Of a stretch of 64,000 nt of DNA, positions 55,150 to 64,000 are shown piece after piece. The DNA is from CAZADH01 sp964483805. Its GTDB lineage: Bacteria > Muiribacteriota > Ozemobacteria > Ozemobacterales > Ozemobacteraceae. The position numbers and the translations under genes are program-made. Within the stretch, counting starts at the first letter, position 1, and each line of letters begins with the position of its first letter. The stretch lies in contig CAZADH010000007.1 of assembly GCA_964483805.1 (NCBI GenBank), positions 1 through 64,000 on the forward strand, read 5' to 3'. The notes beneath the pieces were generated by a model. It did not search any database. It saw only the letters and a list, made by a program, of their open reading frames with translations, and was not told the DNA's origin.

Positions 55150-55764
55150 TCAGGCCGGTCCGCGAAACCCCTTCGCCACCAGAAAGATCTCGCGACTGTG
55201 CTTCAGTGAGGCTTCGGGCGCGAACGACTTGGCGAACTCGAACGCCTTCTTGGCGCGCATCAGCAACTCGCGATACTCCGGACCCTCGAATACCTTGGCG
55301 ACGAAGTGCCCGCCTGGTTTCAGCATCTCGATGGCCGTCGAAAGCGCCAGGTCGACCAGTTCGCGCGATCGTTCGGTGTCGGCATGGTGGATGCCGGTCG
55401 TGTTCGGAGCCATGTCGCTCAGCACCGCGTCGCACTTCTTGCCACCGAACCGCGCCAGCAGATCGGTGCGGATGCGCATGTCGGTGAAATCGCCGCGCAC
55501 CAGCGTCGCCCCTTCGACCGGCTCGGTGTCGAGCAGGTCGATGCCGATGACCACGCCTTTCGCCCCCACGATCTTGGCTACCACCTGCGTCCAACTGCCG
55601 GGAGCACACCCGAGGTCGAGCACCCGGTTTCCCGCGGCGAGGATGCGGTGTTTCTCTTGGATCTCGAGCAATTTGTAGGCCGCACGAGACCGGTAGTTCT
55701 CGCGATGCGCCCGCTGCAAAAACGGGTCGCGCAGCCTTTGTTGAAACCAGGCTTTGTTGGCCAC
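55150..55764 (-). CDS. rlmE: 23S rRNA 2'-O-ribose methyltransferase RlmE (RrmJ/FtsJ)
   Basis: A 204-residue RlmE that methylates the 2'-O of a U in helix 92 of 23S rRNA (U2552 in E. coli). SRAAYKLLEIQ carries the first catalytic Lys, VLDLGCAPGSWTQVV is the SAM site, LSDMAPNTTG the Asp, and HFVAKVFEG the second Lys; the final Glu is in the C-terminal part. The length is typical. It lies 19 bases downstream of the 5'-nucleotidase gene on the same strand. Confidence 0.97.
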   Translation of the reverse strand: MANKAWFQQRLRDPFLQRAHRENYRSRAAYKLLEIQEKHRILAAGNRVLDLGCAPGSWTQVVAKIVGAKGVVIGIDLLDTEPVEGATLVRGDFTDMRIRTDLLARFGGKKCDAVLSDMAPNTTGIHHADTERSRELVDLALSTAIEMLKPGGHFVAKVFEGPEYRELLMRAKKAFEFAKSFAPEASLKHSREIFLVAKGFRGPA

Positions 55765-55783
55765 GGAGCGGTTCTCGACGCCG

Positions 55784-57475
55784 TTACCGGCCGGAGCCGG
55801 TTTCGGGAAGCATCCGCACCGTCAGCCCCTTGTTGGCAATGCGTGGCTTGGGCAGTGCCTCGATGACTTTTCGTTTGATCAAGTATTGTTGAAACACATC
55901 GCGCACGAGGATGGGCAGAGATTTTCGTTGCTTGAACTTGCGCAGCTCCTCGAACCCGTCACCGCCGTCGGCGATGAAATTCGACATGGCCACGGTGTAG
56001 GTGCGGCTCGCTTCGAGGGGGGTCCCCGCATCGTCGGTTATGGTCGTGATCCGCTGCCCCGCCGGCAGTTGGGGGTCGTAGGTGATGTTCAGATTGCCTG
56101 GCAGCAGGTAGCCGCTCGCGCCATGGAAATCGCGGGTTACCCCGGATGCCTCGACGAAGTAAACACGTTGTGCATATTCCTTGTCGGCGGCCATCATCGG
56201 CACGTATCTGGCGTTAAACGACTTCTCGAAGAGCTTGCGCACCTCTGCGCCGGTCATGGTCACCACCTCGACGGTGTTGTCGAACGGCTGCAGCATGAAC
56301 ACGTCTTCGCGGGTGATTGGACCCTTGTAGATCGGCAGGCGGATGCCGCCGAAGTTCATGAATGCAAAATCGGTCTGGCTGTGTTCGCGCAGAGAATCGC
56401 AGATCAGGTTGCCCAGTGGTGAGTCGCCGCCGGGAATGCCCGGGATGAGCGTCACCTTGGTCTCGGCGATGACCTGTTTCATCACCTTGTCGGTGCTGGC
56501 GACATAGCTCGCCACCACGGCGGCAATCTCGGGGTCGGGGGTGAAGCTGGCCGGAGAGAGCGTGATGGCCTCGAAGGCGATGGTGGGTTTCTCGCCCTTG
56601 GCCGGCATCCGGATATCGACCCGGTTAACCTGCTTGAGCGCGGTGCCCGAATGAGAGACGACGACGCCGGTGGTCTCGTCGCGATACGCCGTTTGCATCT
56701 GGGTGTGACTGTGACCGCCCAGAATCAGGTCGACGCCGGGCAGATCACGGGCCAGTTCCCGGTCATACTCGATGCCCCTGTGCGACAAGAGCACCACCAG
56801 GTCGGCGCCGCGCCGGCGCACGTCGGGCACCAGTTTTTGCAGAATCGGTTTGGGGTCGCGAAACTCGAGGCCCTCGAGGTTTCTTTGAAAGGTCATGTGA
56901 ACGGTTTCGGGGGTGAGAAAACCGATGAAGGCGATCTTGTACCCTTTGAACGGCACGATGATCGACGGCCGCGCATTGCCCATGATCCGATCGGTGCCGC
57001 TGGCAAATACATTGCAGACCGTGAATGGGAACTTCGCGGCGCGCATGCGCTCGTAGAGAACCTTGGGCGTGTGATCAACCTCGTGATTGCCAAGCGTGGC
57101 CGCAAAGCAGCCGACGCGATTCATCAGGTCGATCATGCAGGAACCCTCGGTCTCCATGACCACCGGCGTCCCCTGAAAGAAATCGCCCGTGTCGAGCCAA
57201 AGCGAAAGGCCTCCCCGCGGCAGGGTTTCGAGCCTGGCCTTCGTCAACACACTCTTCAACGTGGCGTATCCGCCGATCATGGGCTTGGGGTCGCCGGCGG
57301 CGGCCGAGTCGGGATACGGCGCAATGCGGCCGTGGATGTCGCCGGTGTGAAACAACACCAGGTGAAGGGGCGATGCGGTCGCCGCCAAAGACGCGAGCAG
57401 TGACAGGACTGCGAATACCGCAACGAGACGGCTGCCGATCCGGGGTCGTGGGCGAAGGAGGACGGGCAAGTTCAT
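55784..57475 (-). CDS. Secreted 5'-nucleotidase / 2',3'-cyclic phosphodiesterase (UshA family)
   Basis: A 563-residue periplasmic enzyme with signal peptide. The N-terminal calcineurin-like metallophosphoesterase motifs are complete: FHTGDIHG, LDTGDFFQG, LGNHEVDH, VVLLSHRG, LGGHSHTQMQ. The C-terminal 5'-nucleotidase domain has GNLICDSLRE, AFMNFGGIRLP and NFIADGGDGF (substrate stacking region). It dephosphorylates nucleotides outside the cytoplasm for salvage. It sits upstream of rlmE. Confidence 0.95.
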   Translation of the reverse strand: MNLPVLLRPRPRIGSRLVAVFAVLSLLASLAATASPLHLVLFHTGDIHGRIAPYPDSAAAGDPKPMIGGYATLKSVLTKARLETLPRGGLSLWLDTGDFFQGTPVVMETEGSCMIDLMNRVGCFAATLGNHEVDHTPKVLYERMRAAKFPFTVCNVFASGTDRIMGNARPSIIVPFKGYKIAFIGFLTPETVHMTFQRNLEGLEFRDPKPILQKLVPDVRRRGADLVVLLSHRGIEYDRELARDLPGVDLILGGHSHTQMQTAYRDETTGVVVSHSGTALKQVNRVDIRMPAKGEKPTIAFEAITLSPASFTPDPEIAAVVASYVASTDKVMKQVIAETKVTLIPGIPGGDSPLGNLICDSLREHSQTDFAFMNFGGIRLPIYKGPITREDVFMLQPFDNTVEVVTMTGAEVRKLFEKSFNARYVPMMAADKEYAQRVYFVEASGVTRDFHGASGYLLPGNLNITYDPQLPAGQRITTITDDAGTPLEASRTYTVAMSNFIADGGDGFEELRKFKQRKSLPILVRDVFQQYLIKRKVIEALPKPRIANKGLTVRMLPETGSGR

Positions 57476-57631
57476 GGGTGGTGACCTACCTTGAAATACG
57501 ATGTCAATAATTTATAAACACGTCAGGCAGCCGGCGCCGGATCAGCCCCGGGTGGGGAGGCCGACGGCCGCTGCCAGACAGGCGGGAACGGTTGCGGTGA
57601 CGCCGGCGTCAACGCCGCCGCACCCTGCGCG

Positions 57632-58120
57632 TCACTTGAGCCCGGACAGCAGTTCGCGTGCCTTCTGCGCCAACTCGACGTCGGGCGACAGCTTCAGGCA
57701 CGCATCGAATGCCGCTTTGGCCCCAGCCGTATCGCCCTGGCGGGCCATGCAGAAGCCGACCAGATACTGGGCTTCGGGATCGCGGGGCAGAGCCTTGGCC
57801 GCTTTGCGCGCCTGGATCAGCGCCTCGGCGTATTTGCGCCGCGCCACCAGCTCACGGGCCCGGACGAGTGCGTTTGCTTCGTCGTCTTCGAGGACCATCA
57901 GGATCATCTTCTTGTTGATGGTCAAAAAGTCGACCTCTTGCAGCAGCGACTCTTTCATGTCGTAGATGCGGGCGCCGGTCAGCGGCAGAAAGTCTTTCGT
58001 GCTCGTATCGGCGTTGAGAATGTCGGTGAGCCGACTGTTCTCATACAGATGCATCTCACCTTTGATCTTGTGCAACGTGGTGTACAGGATAACGTGCAAC
58101 TTGTCTTTCTGGGTTCTCAT
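57632..58120 (-). CDS. TPR-containing protein
   Basis: A 162-residue protein. The first 75 residues form a beta-rich domain (KLHVILYTTLHKIKGEMHLYENSRL, TGARIYDM), perhaps a small ligand-binding or DUF6812-like barrel; the rest is two to three tetratricopeptide repeats (YAEALIQARKAAKALPRDPEAQYLVGFC). The ATG at 58120 has AAGGAG in front. Possibly an adaptor; nothing more can be said. Confidence 0.78.
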   Translation of the reverse strand: MRTQKDKLHVILYTTLHKIKGEMHLYENSRLTDILNADTSTKDFLPLTGARIYDMKESLLQEVDFLTINKKMILMVLEDDEANALVRARELVARRKYAEALIQARKAAKALPRDPEAQYLVGFCMARQGDTAGAKAAFDACLKLSPDVELAQKARELLSGLK

Positions 58121-58193
58121 GGCAGCTCCTTGCGCATGCTCAAAAATGGACACGATGTTCGATCGTTCATGGGGTGGTCTGTTCTCGACGACG

Positions 58194-59603
58194 TCAACGC
58201 TCGTCGTCTTCCGGTTCGACGTATTTCGCGGTGGCAGTGCACAATACGGTGCCCTCGCTGTTCGTGATCGCCGCTGAGGTCTGGTGCAGTCGTCGCCGCG
58301 ATTTCTCGAGCTTGCCCGTGACCCGCAACGGCTGATTGAGCGGGGCCGGATGCAGGAAGCGCACGGTCATCTCGGCGGTGACCGGCCGATGCCCTTTGTT
58401 CAGGATCACCTTGGCCATCACTTCGTCGACCAGGGTGGCCAGCATCCCGCCATGCGCGATGTCGGCATACCCTTGATAGGCCGGGGGGAGGGTACACACG
58501 GTTTCACACCGATCGTCGCCGACCGCGTTGAACTCGAGGCGCAGTCCGACCGGGTTGTCGTGACCGCACACGAAGCATTGTTGGTTGTCGACGAGGCGCA
58601 GGGCTTCGCCAATCAGGTGCTCGCGCTGCGTGCGCGCCGTCAAGAGAACGGGGCCGATGCGCTCGCGACTGAGGTTCCAACTCGTCGTTGCCCCTGGAAG
58701 CCTGTCAGCAAGCCGAATTCCGTGGGGTTGTGCGCGAAAAGCCGCGGCCGCAGGGTGGGGGGGCACGAACCCCGGCGTCGTCGACTCGCACTGCCGTACC
58801 GGTAGCGAGCCCAGATCGTTGATGGCCTCGGTTTTGGCCAAGTCTGGCCATGCGTGCCAGAGCTCCGGTGGCAGTGCGCGGGGGACCCCCGGAAACAGCC
58901 TGGCCAACTGGCGGACCGTCGCCGACAAATCGTCGGCGCGCAGCGGCGGCCGATCGGGTTGCGCGCAGCCCTGAACCGGTTGCACCGGAATGATGCGGAC
59001 CTCTTGCAGTTGACCGTCGGCCAGGAACCACGTCGCCACCTGTTCGACGAACCGGCTGCGCTCGTCACCCGACTCACCGACACCGAGCAAAATACCCAGT
59101 GACACGGGAATGCCGGCATCACGTGCCGCCCGGATCATCGCATGCGCAGGATCATGGCGGCGCGCGGGGGCATTGACGTGCGCACCGTGCGGCGCCTGAT
59201 GGGGCCCTTCTTCTGCCGCTACGTCGATGCGAACCTGGGCGGCTACCGCAGCGATCTTCTGCAGTTCGTGCAGATCGAGAAGGCCGGCCGCAACGGTGGG
59301 TAACAACTGGTGTTGCAGCGCCAGTTCACACGCTCTGGCAAGGTAGTCGGCAAACCCCGCAAACCCTTCGCGAGCAAGGCCCACGTGGGTTGCCGGCAGA
59401 TCGGCGGGCCGCTCCCCGGCATAGAAGACGACTTCGGTCGCGCCAAGTTGCTTCGCTTCGGCGCAGGTCCGTGCAATCTGCGTGAGCGCCGTCAACTCAC
59501 TATCAGGCTGACGAAACGCGCAGTAACCACAGTGGTTGCGGCACGCCCGCGTGAGAATGATGGACTGGCTGCGAATGTATCCCACGGCTCGAGGTTGCGA
59601 CAT
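58194..59603 (-). CDS. CofG-like radical SAM protein fused to a hotdog thioesterase
   Basis: A 469-residue single frame with two unrelated domains. Residues about 1-300 match CofG (7,8-didemethyl-8-hydroxy-5-deazariboflavin synthase small subunit, F420 pathway): LTRACRNHCGYCAFR with Cys21, Cys25, Cys28 for the iron-sulfur cluster, TEVVFYAGERPADLP, GILLGVGESGDERSRF, LQEVRIIPVQP and EAINDLGSLP. Residues about 335-460 are a PaaI/YigI-type hotdog thioesterase: CFVCGHDNPVGL with Cys343, ADIAHGGMLATLVDEVM and TAEMTVRFLHPA. The linker is about 35 residues with no stop and no start codon in a good context. No other F420 genes are seen. The product may be a CofG homologue with another substrate. Confidence 0.88.
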   Translation of the reverse strand: MSQPRAVGYIRSQSIILTRACRNHCGYCAFRQPDSELTALTQIARTCAEAKQLGATEVVFYAGERPADLPATHVGLAREGFAGFADYLARACELALQHQLLPTVAAGLLDLHELQKIAAVAAQVRIDVAAEEGPHQAPHGAHVNAPARRHDPAHAMIRAARDAGIPVSLGILLGVGESGDERSRFVEQVATWFLADGQLQEVRIIPVQPVQGCAQPDRPPLRADDLSATVRQLARLFPGVPRALPPELWHAWPDLAKTEAINDLGSLPVRQCESTTPGFVPPHPAAAAFRAQPHGIRLADRLPGATTSWNLSRERIGPVLLTARTQREHLIGEALRLVDNQQCFVCGHDNPVGLRLEFNAVGDDRCETVCTLPPAYQGYADIAHGGMLATLVDEVMAKVILNKGHRPVTAEMTVRFLHPAPLNQPLRVTGKLEKSRRRLHQTSAAITNSEGTVLCTATAKYVEPEDDER

Positions 59604-59772
59604 GGGACCGATTCTAACATTAACCGGTCGGGAACGCCCGGGTTTCTGCGCGACACCTCTTGTGTTGCCGGACCCCATTCAATAACCCCTTGCTTTTTTT
59701 TTGGACACACGAAAAGATGGGAACAAAATGTCGCTCCTCAGGTCTAACGGGCATGAAACGGATCCAACAACC

Positions 59773-60978
59773 ATGAAACACCTTTTTCCGAGCAGAGTCG
59801 CGCGAAGTGCCCCCGTTTGGGTTTTCGCGAGTGTGTGGTGCCTTGCATTCTGGGTCGGCGCCGTGGTGCCCCTCGCGGCGCAACCGGCGACGGCCGGCGA
59901 CTGGTCGCTCGAGGCCACGGTCAGTCGCACCGAGGTGACCTACGGCGAACCCGTCGAACTGACGCTGTTGTTGAGCCGGCGCACGGCCAATTTCGGGGCG
60001 ACGGGGCTGGCAGTCCCCAACATTCCGGATATTCCCGGGTTCGTGGTCAGCTCGCGAAACTCGAGCCAGGAAATCAGCATGGTGAACGGGCAGGGCCTCG
60101 CCACCGTTCGCTCGATGGTGCAATTGGTCGCCGAGAAACCAGGCGATTACACGATCCCGGCGTTCAATCTGAAGACGCCCGACGGTGCCATCCTGTCGAC
60201 GCGCCCGATCTCGATCAAGGTCAAGGAGCGGGTCGCGGCGCCGCCGGCCGATGATACCGACAGCGAGGCGCCCGCACAGGATGGGGCGGCCGAGACCGAA
60301 CCGCGGGGTGGCGTCGGGATCTGGCAAGCGCTGGCCCTGGTCGGCGGCATCATCGTCTTGATCCTCACGACGCCGCTCATCCTCTCGTATCTCATGAACC
60401 CCGGTTCGGGTCGGAGCCGCTTTGCTTCAACCGCACCGGCCGCCGAAGTCGTCGACGACGATGACGACGATGCTGTGCGCGCCCGCAACGCCCAACGGGC
60501 CACCGGCACGAATGCGGCGCCCGCCGCAAATTCTGCCGCGGCCGCCGGCATGGCGCAGCGCGACGCGTCGCAGGCCCGGCAGCCGTTGGCGCCACCCGTG
60601 GCCCCGGCGGTGACGGCGTCCGAATTCGACGACGAGATCACCCGCATCGCTCGCGACTTTCCGGAGGTCTCGCACGACTTCTACCGCCGCTTCTTTGATG
60701 CTTTCCATCGGGCAGTGCTCGGCTCGGTCACCCGGCCCGGCAGCAATTTGACCCCCGCTGAATTGATGCAGACCTGTGTCGAGGTCCTGCCGACGGCTGA
60801 ATCCGGGGCGGCGCGCCGACTCGCCGCCGAATGGGAAGAAGTCACCTATGCGGCGGTGGCCCCGGCACGCCCGTGGCGCGACCTGCTGGGTGACGCCCGC
60901 CTCGTCTTGCAGGCGCTGGCAACGTCGGTCACCGCCGAGGCCTTCCGGGCCGCACGTACCTCTGTTACCAAGGAGTGA
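59773..60978 (+). CDS. BatD-like protein of the Bat/aerotolerance operon
   Basis: A 401-residue membrane protein: signal peptide, extracytoplasmic immunoglobulin-like domain of BatD type (SLEATVSRTEVTYGEPVELTLLL; PDIPGFVVSSRNSSQEISMVNG), one membrane helix (ALALVGGIIVLILTTPLIL), and a cytoplasmic Ala/Asp-rich tail with a helical end. I use the ATG at 59773; ATG 59728 would add 15 residues in front of the signal. A run of nine T (59694-59702) lies upstream. It is first in an operon with moxR-type, DUF58 and PPIase genes, the usual setting for BatD. Confidence 0.85.
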   Translation: MKHLFPSRVARSAPVWVFASVWCLAFWVGAVVPLAAQPATAGDWSLEATVSRTEVTYGEPVELTLLLSRRTANFGATGLAVPNIPDIPGFVVSSRNSSQEISMVNGQGLATVRSMVQLVAEKPGDYTIPAFNLKTPDGAILSTRPISIKVKERVAAPPADDTDSEAPAQDGAAETEPRGGVGIWQALALVGGIIVLILTTPLILSYLMNPGSGRSRFASTAPAAEVVDDDDDDAVRARNAQRATGTNAAPAANSAAAAGMAQRDASQARQPLAPPVAPAVTASEFDDEITRIARDFPEVSHDFYRRFFDAFHRAVLGSVTRPGSNLTPAELMQTCVEVLPTAESGAARRLAAEWEEVTYAAVAPARPWRDLLGDARLVLQALATSVTAEAFRAARTSVTKE

Positions 60979-60986
60979 ACCTGTCC

Positions 60987-61997
60987 ATGACCACCCCCGA
61001 ATCCCACGATCGCGACGCCATCAAAGAACAGATTCGCGCGGCCGGCCACGACCTCGAAGCGGTCATGACCCAGGTCGGCCGGGTTCTCGTCGGGCAACAA
61101 CATCTGCTGACCCGTCTCGTGCTGGCCCTCGTCACCGACGGTCACGTGTTGCTCGAAGGCGTGCCGGGACTCGCCAAGACGCTGGCCATCAAAGCCCTCG
61201 CGGCGACGATCAAGACCGACTGCTCGCGCATCCAGTTCACGCCCGACCTGTTGCCCGCCGACCTGATCGGTACCCGCATCTATAACCCGAAAACCTCCGA
61301 GTTCTACACGCACAAGGGACCGCTGTTTTCCAACTTCATCCTTGCCGACGAGATCAACCGCGCGCCGGCCAAGGTGCAGAGCGCCCTGCTCGAAGCCATG
61401 GAAGAGCGACAGATCACCATCGAACACGAGACCTACAAGCTCACGGAACCCTTCTTGGTGTTGGCCACCCAGAATCCAATCGAGACCGAGGGGACCTACT
61501 CGCTTTCGGAGGCTCAGGTCGATCGCTTCCTGTTCAAGGTCATCGTCGGCTATCCCACCCTCGATGAAGAGAGATTGATCGTCCGGCGCATGGCGCTCGA
61601 AATGGACCGGCACCGCCTCGATATCGTCGAGCCCGTGCTGACCGAGGCGCGCATCCTCGCGATCCGCGATCTCGCCAAACAGGTCTATGTCGACGACAAG
61701 GTCGTCGAGTACATTTTGCGCCTGGTCGACGCCACGCGGCACCCCGAGAAATACCACCTCGATGTCCAGGCGTACATCCGCTTCGGTGCTTCGCCGCGCG
61801 CCAGCATCTACCTGGCCCGGGCGGCGCGTGGGCTGGCGTTGCTGCAAGGTCGGCACTACGTGAAACCGGACGATGTCAAAGCCATCCTGGCCGACGTGCT
61901 CCGCCACCGCATCATCCCGTCGTACGAGGCCGAGGCCGACGAGATCACCGCCGATGAACTGGTCCGGCGCATCAGTGAAGCGGTGCCGGTGCCGTGA
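60987..61997 (+). CDS. MoxR-family AAA+ ATPase
   Basis: A 336-residue MoxR protein: Walker A LLEGVPGLAKTLAIKAL, FTPDLLPADLIGTRI, Walker B FILADEINRAPAKVQSALLEAMEE, sensor VLATQNPIETEGTY, arginine finger region ASPRASIYLARAARG. MoxR ATPases act as chaperones for maturation of partner complexes, usually with VWA proteins encoded alongside, here DUF58 next. The start ATG has AAGGAG 12 bases upstream; an earlier GTG at 60975 overlaps that site. Confidence 0.97.
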   Translation: MTTPESHDRDAIKEQIRAAGHDLEAVMTQVGRVLVGQQHLLTRLVLALVTDGHVLLEGVPGLAKTLAIKALAATIKTDCSRIQFTPDLLPADLIGTRIYNPKTSEFYTHKGPLFSNFILADEINRAPAKVQSALLEAMEERQITIEHETYKLTEPFLVLATQNPIETEGTYSLSEAQVDRFLFKVIVGYPTLDEERLIVRRMALEMDRHRLDIVEPVLTEARILAIRDLAKQVYVDDKVVEYILRLVDATRHPEKYHLDVQAYIRFGASPRASIYLARAARGLALLQGRHYVKPDDVKAILADVLRHRIIPSYEAEADEITADELVRRISEAVPVP

Positions 61998-62069
61998 CCG
62001 TCTCGTCTGAAGAAGTGTTGATGAAGTATTGATAATGTATTTATTCAATCATTGAGGCGCTGAACCGAT

Positions 62070-62963
62070 ATGTTGCCCAGGGAGTTGCTGCGCGAAGTGG
62101 CGCGCATCGAGATCCGGACCCGCTCGCTCGTCGACACGATCTATGCGGGCGGTTACCGCTCCGTGTTCAAGGGGCAGGGCCTCGAGTTCGCCGGGATCCG
62201 CCAATACTGCCGGGGTGACGACTTTCGCAGCATCGACTGGAAGGTGACCGCGCGATCGGGCAACCTCGCCGTGCGCGAGCACATGGAGGAGCGCGAACTC
62301 AACGTGGTTCTCGCTCTCGACCTCTCCCGGTCGATGGCGTTTGGCAGCGGCACGCGCGAGAAACGCGAGACCGTGGCCGAGTTTGCCGCAGCGATTGCGC
62401 TGGCCGCCGCCCGCAACCATGACCGCGTCGGCCTGTGCCTGTTCACCGACCGCGTCGAAATGTACGTGCCGCCGCGCAAAGGGCCAAGTCACCTGCAACG
62501 CGTGATTCGCGAACTGCTGTTTCGCGTGCCGGCGGGCACGGGCAGCGACCTGCGCCCGGCACTGGCCGATCTTGGCCGTTTGGTGAAACACCGCGCGGTG
62601 GTGTTTCTCATTTCCGATTTCATCGATCTGCCCGATGCCACACGCGAACTCAAGGTACTTGCCGGTCACCACGATCTGATTGTGGTCCCGGTGCTCGATC
62701 CGCGTGAAATCGAGATTCCTGACGTCGGCCTGATCGAGTTCGAGGATCCCGAAACCGGTCTGGAAGCGATGTTCGATACCAGCGACCGGGCCGCGGTCGA
62801 GGCCGTCCTGGCCCAGCGTCGCGGTGCCATCGAACGCCTGACCGGTCTGTGTCAGCGCCTGGGCATCGATCGGTTGCCGATCACGGCAGGAGAACCCGTG
62901 GTCAAGCCCATCTGTCGTTTTTTTGGCGAGCGGGAACGGCGAATCGCTCGCGGTACCGCGTAA
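62070..62963 (+). CDS. DUF58 protein with VWA-like fold
   Basis: A 297-residue DUF58 protein, the usual partner of MoxR: YAGGYRSVFKGQGLEFAGIRQY and DWKVTARSGNLAVREHMEERE are the family signatures, followed by a VWA-like core with ALDLSRSM (DxSxS-type site), GTGSDLRPAL and ISDFIDLPD. Probably cytoplasmic and membrane-associated. It is separated from moxR by a 72-bp A+T-rich spacer. Confidence 0.95.
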   Translation: MLPRELLREVARIEIRTRSLVDTIYAGGYRSVFKGQGLEFAGIRQYCRGDDFRSIDWKVTARSGNLAVREHMEERELNVVLALDLSRSMAFGSGTREKRETVAEFAAAIALAAARNHDRVGLCLFTDRVEMYVPPRKGPSHLQRVIRELLFRVPAGTGSDLRPALADLGRLVKHRAVVFLISDFIDLPDATRELKVLAGHHDLIVVPVLDPREIEIPDVGLIEFEDPETGLEAMFDTSDRAAVEAVLAQRRGAIERLTGLCQRLGIDRLPITAGEPVVKPICRFFGERERRIARGTA

Positions 62964-62990
62964 ACCCGTGTCGTCTGGAGGAGTGTGCCC

Positions 62991-64000
62991 ATGGAATCCC
63001 TGCGCCAACTGAGTCGCCGCATCAATACACTGATCGTCTTGTCGATCTCGGTCGTCTGTTTGCTCGTCGCCGTGACCTGGGGTGGCCTGGGGTCGCACAC
63101 GCCGGTTCGCCCCGATCTCGAGGCGCGGTTCGACCAGGCCGCCGAACTACTGGCGTATGGACTGCCGCACCAAGCGGAACCGGTCATCGAATCACTGCTC
63201 GAGAATGAGCCGCTCAGCGCCCGTTCGCTCAAACTGCGGCGTGTCTTCGCCGAGGTGCTCATGGACGATCTGTCGGATTGGGACCGCGCTCTCACGCACC
63301 TGCTGTTTTTGCGTCAGCACGAACCGGCGATTGCGAGCACCACCGAGGCGGGCATTGCCCGCTGCCTGGCGCGCTCCGGTCGAACGCGGGCTGCCCAACG
63401 GCGTCTCGATCTATTGGCCGGGCACAACCCGTTGCGGCGCGAGATGGCGTCGAACTCGGTGGTCGTGATCGGTGCCAACGATGCGGTGACTCTCGATGAT
63501 GTTCGGCAGCAGGTCGCGCAGTTGCCGGCGGCGCAACGGCAGAACCCCGAGATTCTCGACAAAGTCGTCAATGCAATGATGGGCGAAAAACTGCTCGTTC
63601 GGGCCGCCCGGCGCGTTGGGCTCGAACGCGATCCCGAGTTTCTGGCGAAGCTGCACGAGTTCGAGCGCAATTCACTGGTGCAGCTCTACGTCGAGCGCGA
63701 GCTGTCCAAGAACGCCAAGGTCGATCCCACTGCCGTTGAGCTCTATTTGAAAGCGCATGCCGCAGAGTTCTCGGGGCCGCCGCAGATCGAATACCGCCGC
63801 TACGTCGATGCCGATGAGTCGACGGCCGCAGCCCGTGCTGCCGGCCAGGTTCCGGCGTCGGGACCGGTGCAGACCCCGCCCGTGGTCACCGCCACACCCG
63901 ACACTCTACCGGCGCCGTTGGCCCGCATCGATTGGGCAAAGGACGCACCCACCGGGCGCTTGGGGCCGGTGCATGAGGCCGATGGTTGGGTGGTCTACGA
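62991..64000 (+). CDS. SurA/PpiC-like peptidyl-prolyl isomerase (3' end off the window)
   Basis: At least 336 residues; the frame is open to the last base. It has an N-terminal membrane anchor (TLIVLSISVVCLLVAVTWGGL), two TPR-like helical repeats, and a SurA-type chaperone segment (VNAMMGEKLLVRAARRVGLERD ... VQLYVERELSKNAKVD). The final visible GRLGPVHEADGWVVY fits the start of a parvulin rotamase core, which would lie beyond the window. GGAGGAG ribosome site. Last visible gene of the Bat-like operon; a periplasmic folding factor for the complex is plausible. Confidence 0.82.
   Translation, partial: MESLRQLSRRINTLIVLSISVVCLLVAVTWGGLGSHTPVRPDLEARFDQAAELLAYGLPHQAEPVIESLLENEPLSARSLKLRRVFAEVLMDDLSDWDRALTHLLFLRQHEPAIASTTEAGIARCLARSGRTRAAQRRLDLLAGHNPLRREMASNSVVVIGANDAVTLDDVRQQVAQLPAAQRQNPEILDKVVNAMMGEKLLVRAARRVGLERDPEFLAKLHEFERNSLVQLYVERELSKNAKVDPTAVELYLKAHAAEFSGPPQIEYRRYVDADESTAAARAAGQVPASGPVQTPPVVTATPDTLPAPLARIDWAKDAPTGRLGPVHEADGWVVY

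Noticed and set aside
59694..59702. Run of nine T upstream of the BatD-like gene as a phase-variation tract or terminator
   Set aside because: It lies outside the coding sequence, has no hairpin before it, and its distance from the start codon does not suggest promoter spacing control.

Overview
The window is 64 kb of GC-rich (about 60-65% by eye), gene-dense bacterial chromosome with four 10-N scaffold gaps, so it is probably a metagenome or draft assembly. Several lipoboxes, signal peptides, type IV prepilin leaders and secreted multidomain proteins point to an uncultured, free-living diderm. The mix of large pseudopilins, a papain/FN3/FGE giant lipoprotein, BatD/MoxR/DUF58 and a CofG-like radical SAM protein would fit a poorly characterised phylum such as Ozemobacterota (Riflebacteria), but that placement is a guess. 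No rRNA, tRNA, CRISPR array, transposase or integrase was found.

Layout. 1-7.2 kb: a type I restriction-modification locus on the minus strand (hsdM, hsdS, an AlbA_2/HATPase gene, hsdR running off the left edge), decorated with two kinds of short repeats. 7.4-11.2 kb: a tight operon of a secreted VWA protein, a histidine kinase and an OmpR-type regulator. 11.4-17.6 kb: a patchwork with a lipoprotein, remnants of a TolC-type and a MATE efflux gene, a parvulin, two acetyltransferases (one AAC(6')-like) and a second AlbA_2 gene. 17.7-22.9 kb: a 1724-residue papain/FN3/FGE lipoprotein. 23-29 kb: a transporter, pgl and a minor-pseudopilin operon. 29-37 kb: ChbG-like deacetylase, secreted proteins, a PLC/S1-nuclease-like protein, an FKBP lipoprotein, a glycosyltransferase, YedF-like and GNAT proteins. 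37-43.5 kb: zwf, a cNMP-MinD fusion, comM, clpX. 44-46 kb: a strongly promoted secreted protein with SGQ tripeptide repeats and glycine zippers. 46-59.6 kb: amidohydrolase, PaaK-like enzyme, JAMM-DinG helicase, rlmE, 5'-nucleotidase, TPR protein and a CofG-hotdog fusion. 59.8-64 kb: a Bat-like operon ending in a PPIase that runs off the right edge.

The most surprising feature is not a gene. A 13-bp palindrome, AATACNNNGTATT (often extended to GCAATACNNNGTATTGC), recurs across unrelated genes and spacers. I count 12 strict ATACN3GTAT sites and about 10 more with a TACN3GTA core and at least one matching flank; base composition alone predicts well under one strict site. It behaves like a dispersed binding site (nucleoid organiser, global regulator or uptake sequence) and is the best candidate for something undescribed. 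Next in interest are the CofG-thioesterase fusion, the cNMP-MinD fusion, the JAMM-DinG fusion and the SGQ-repeat protein.
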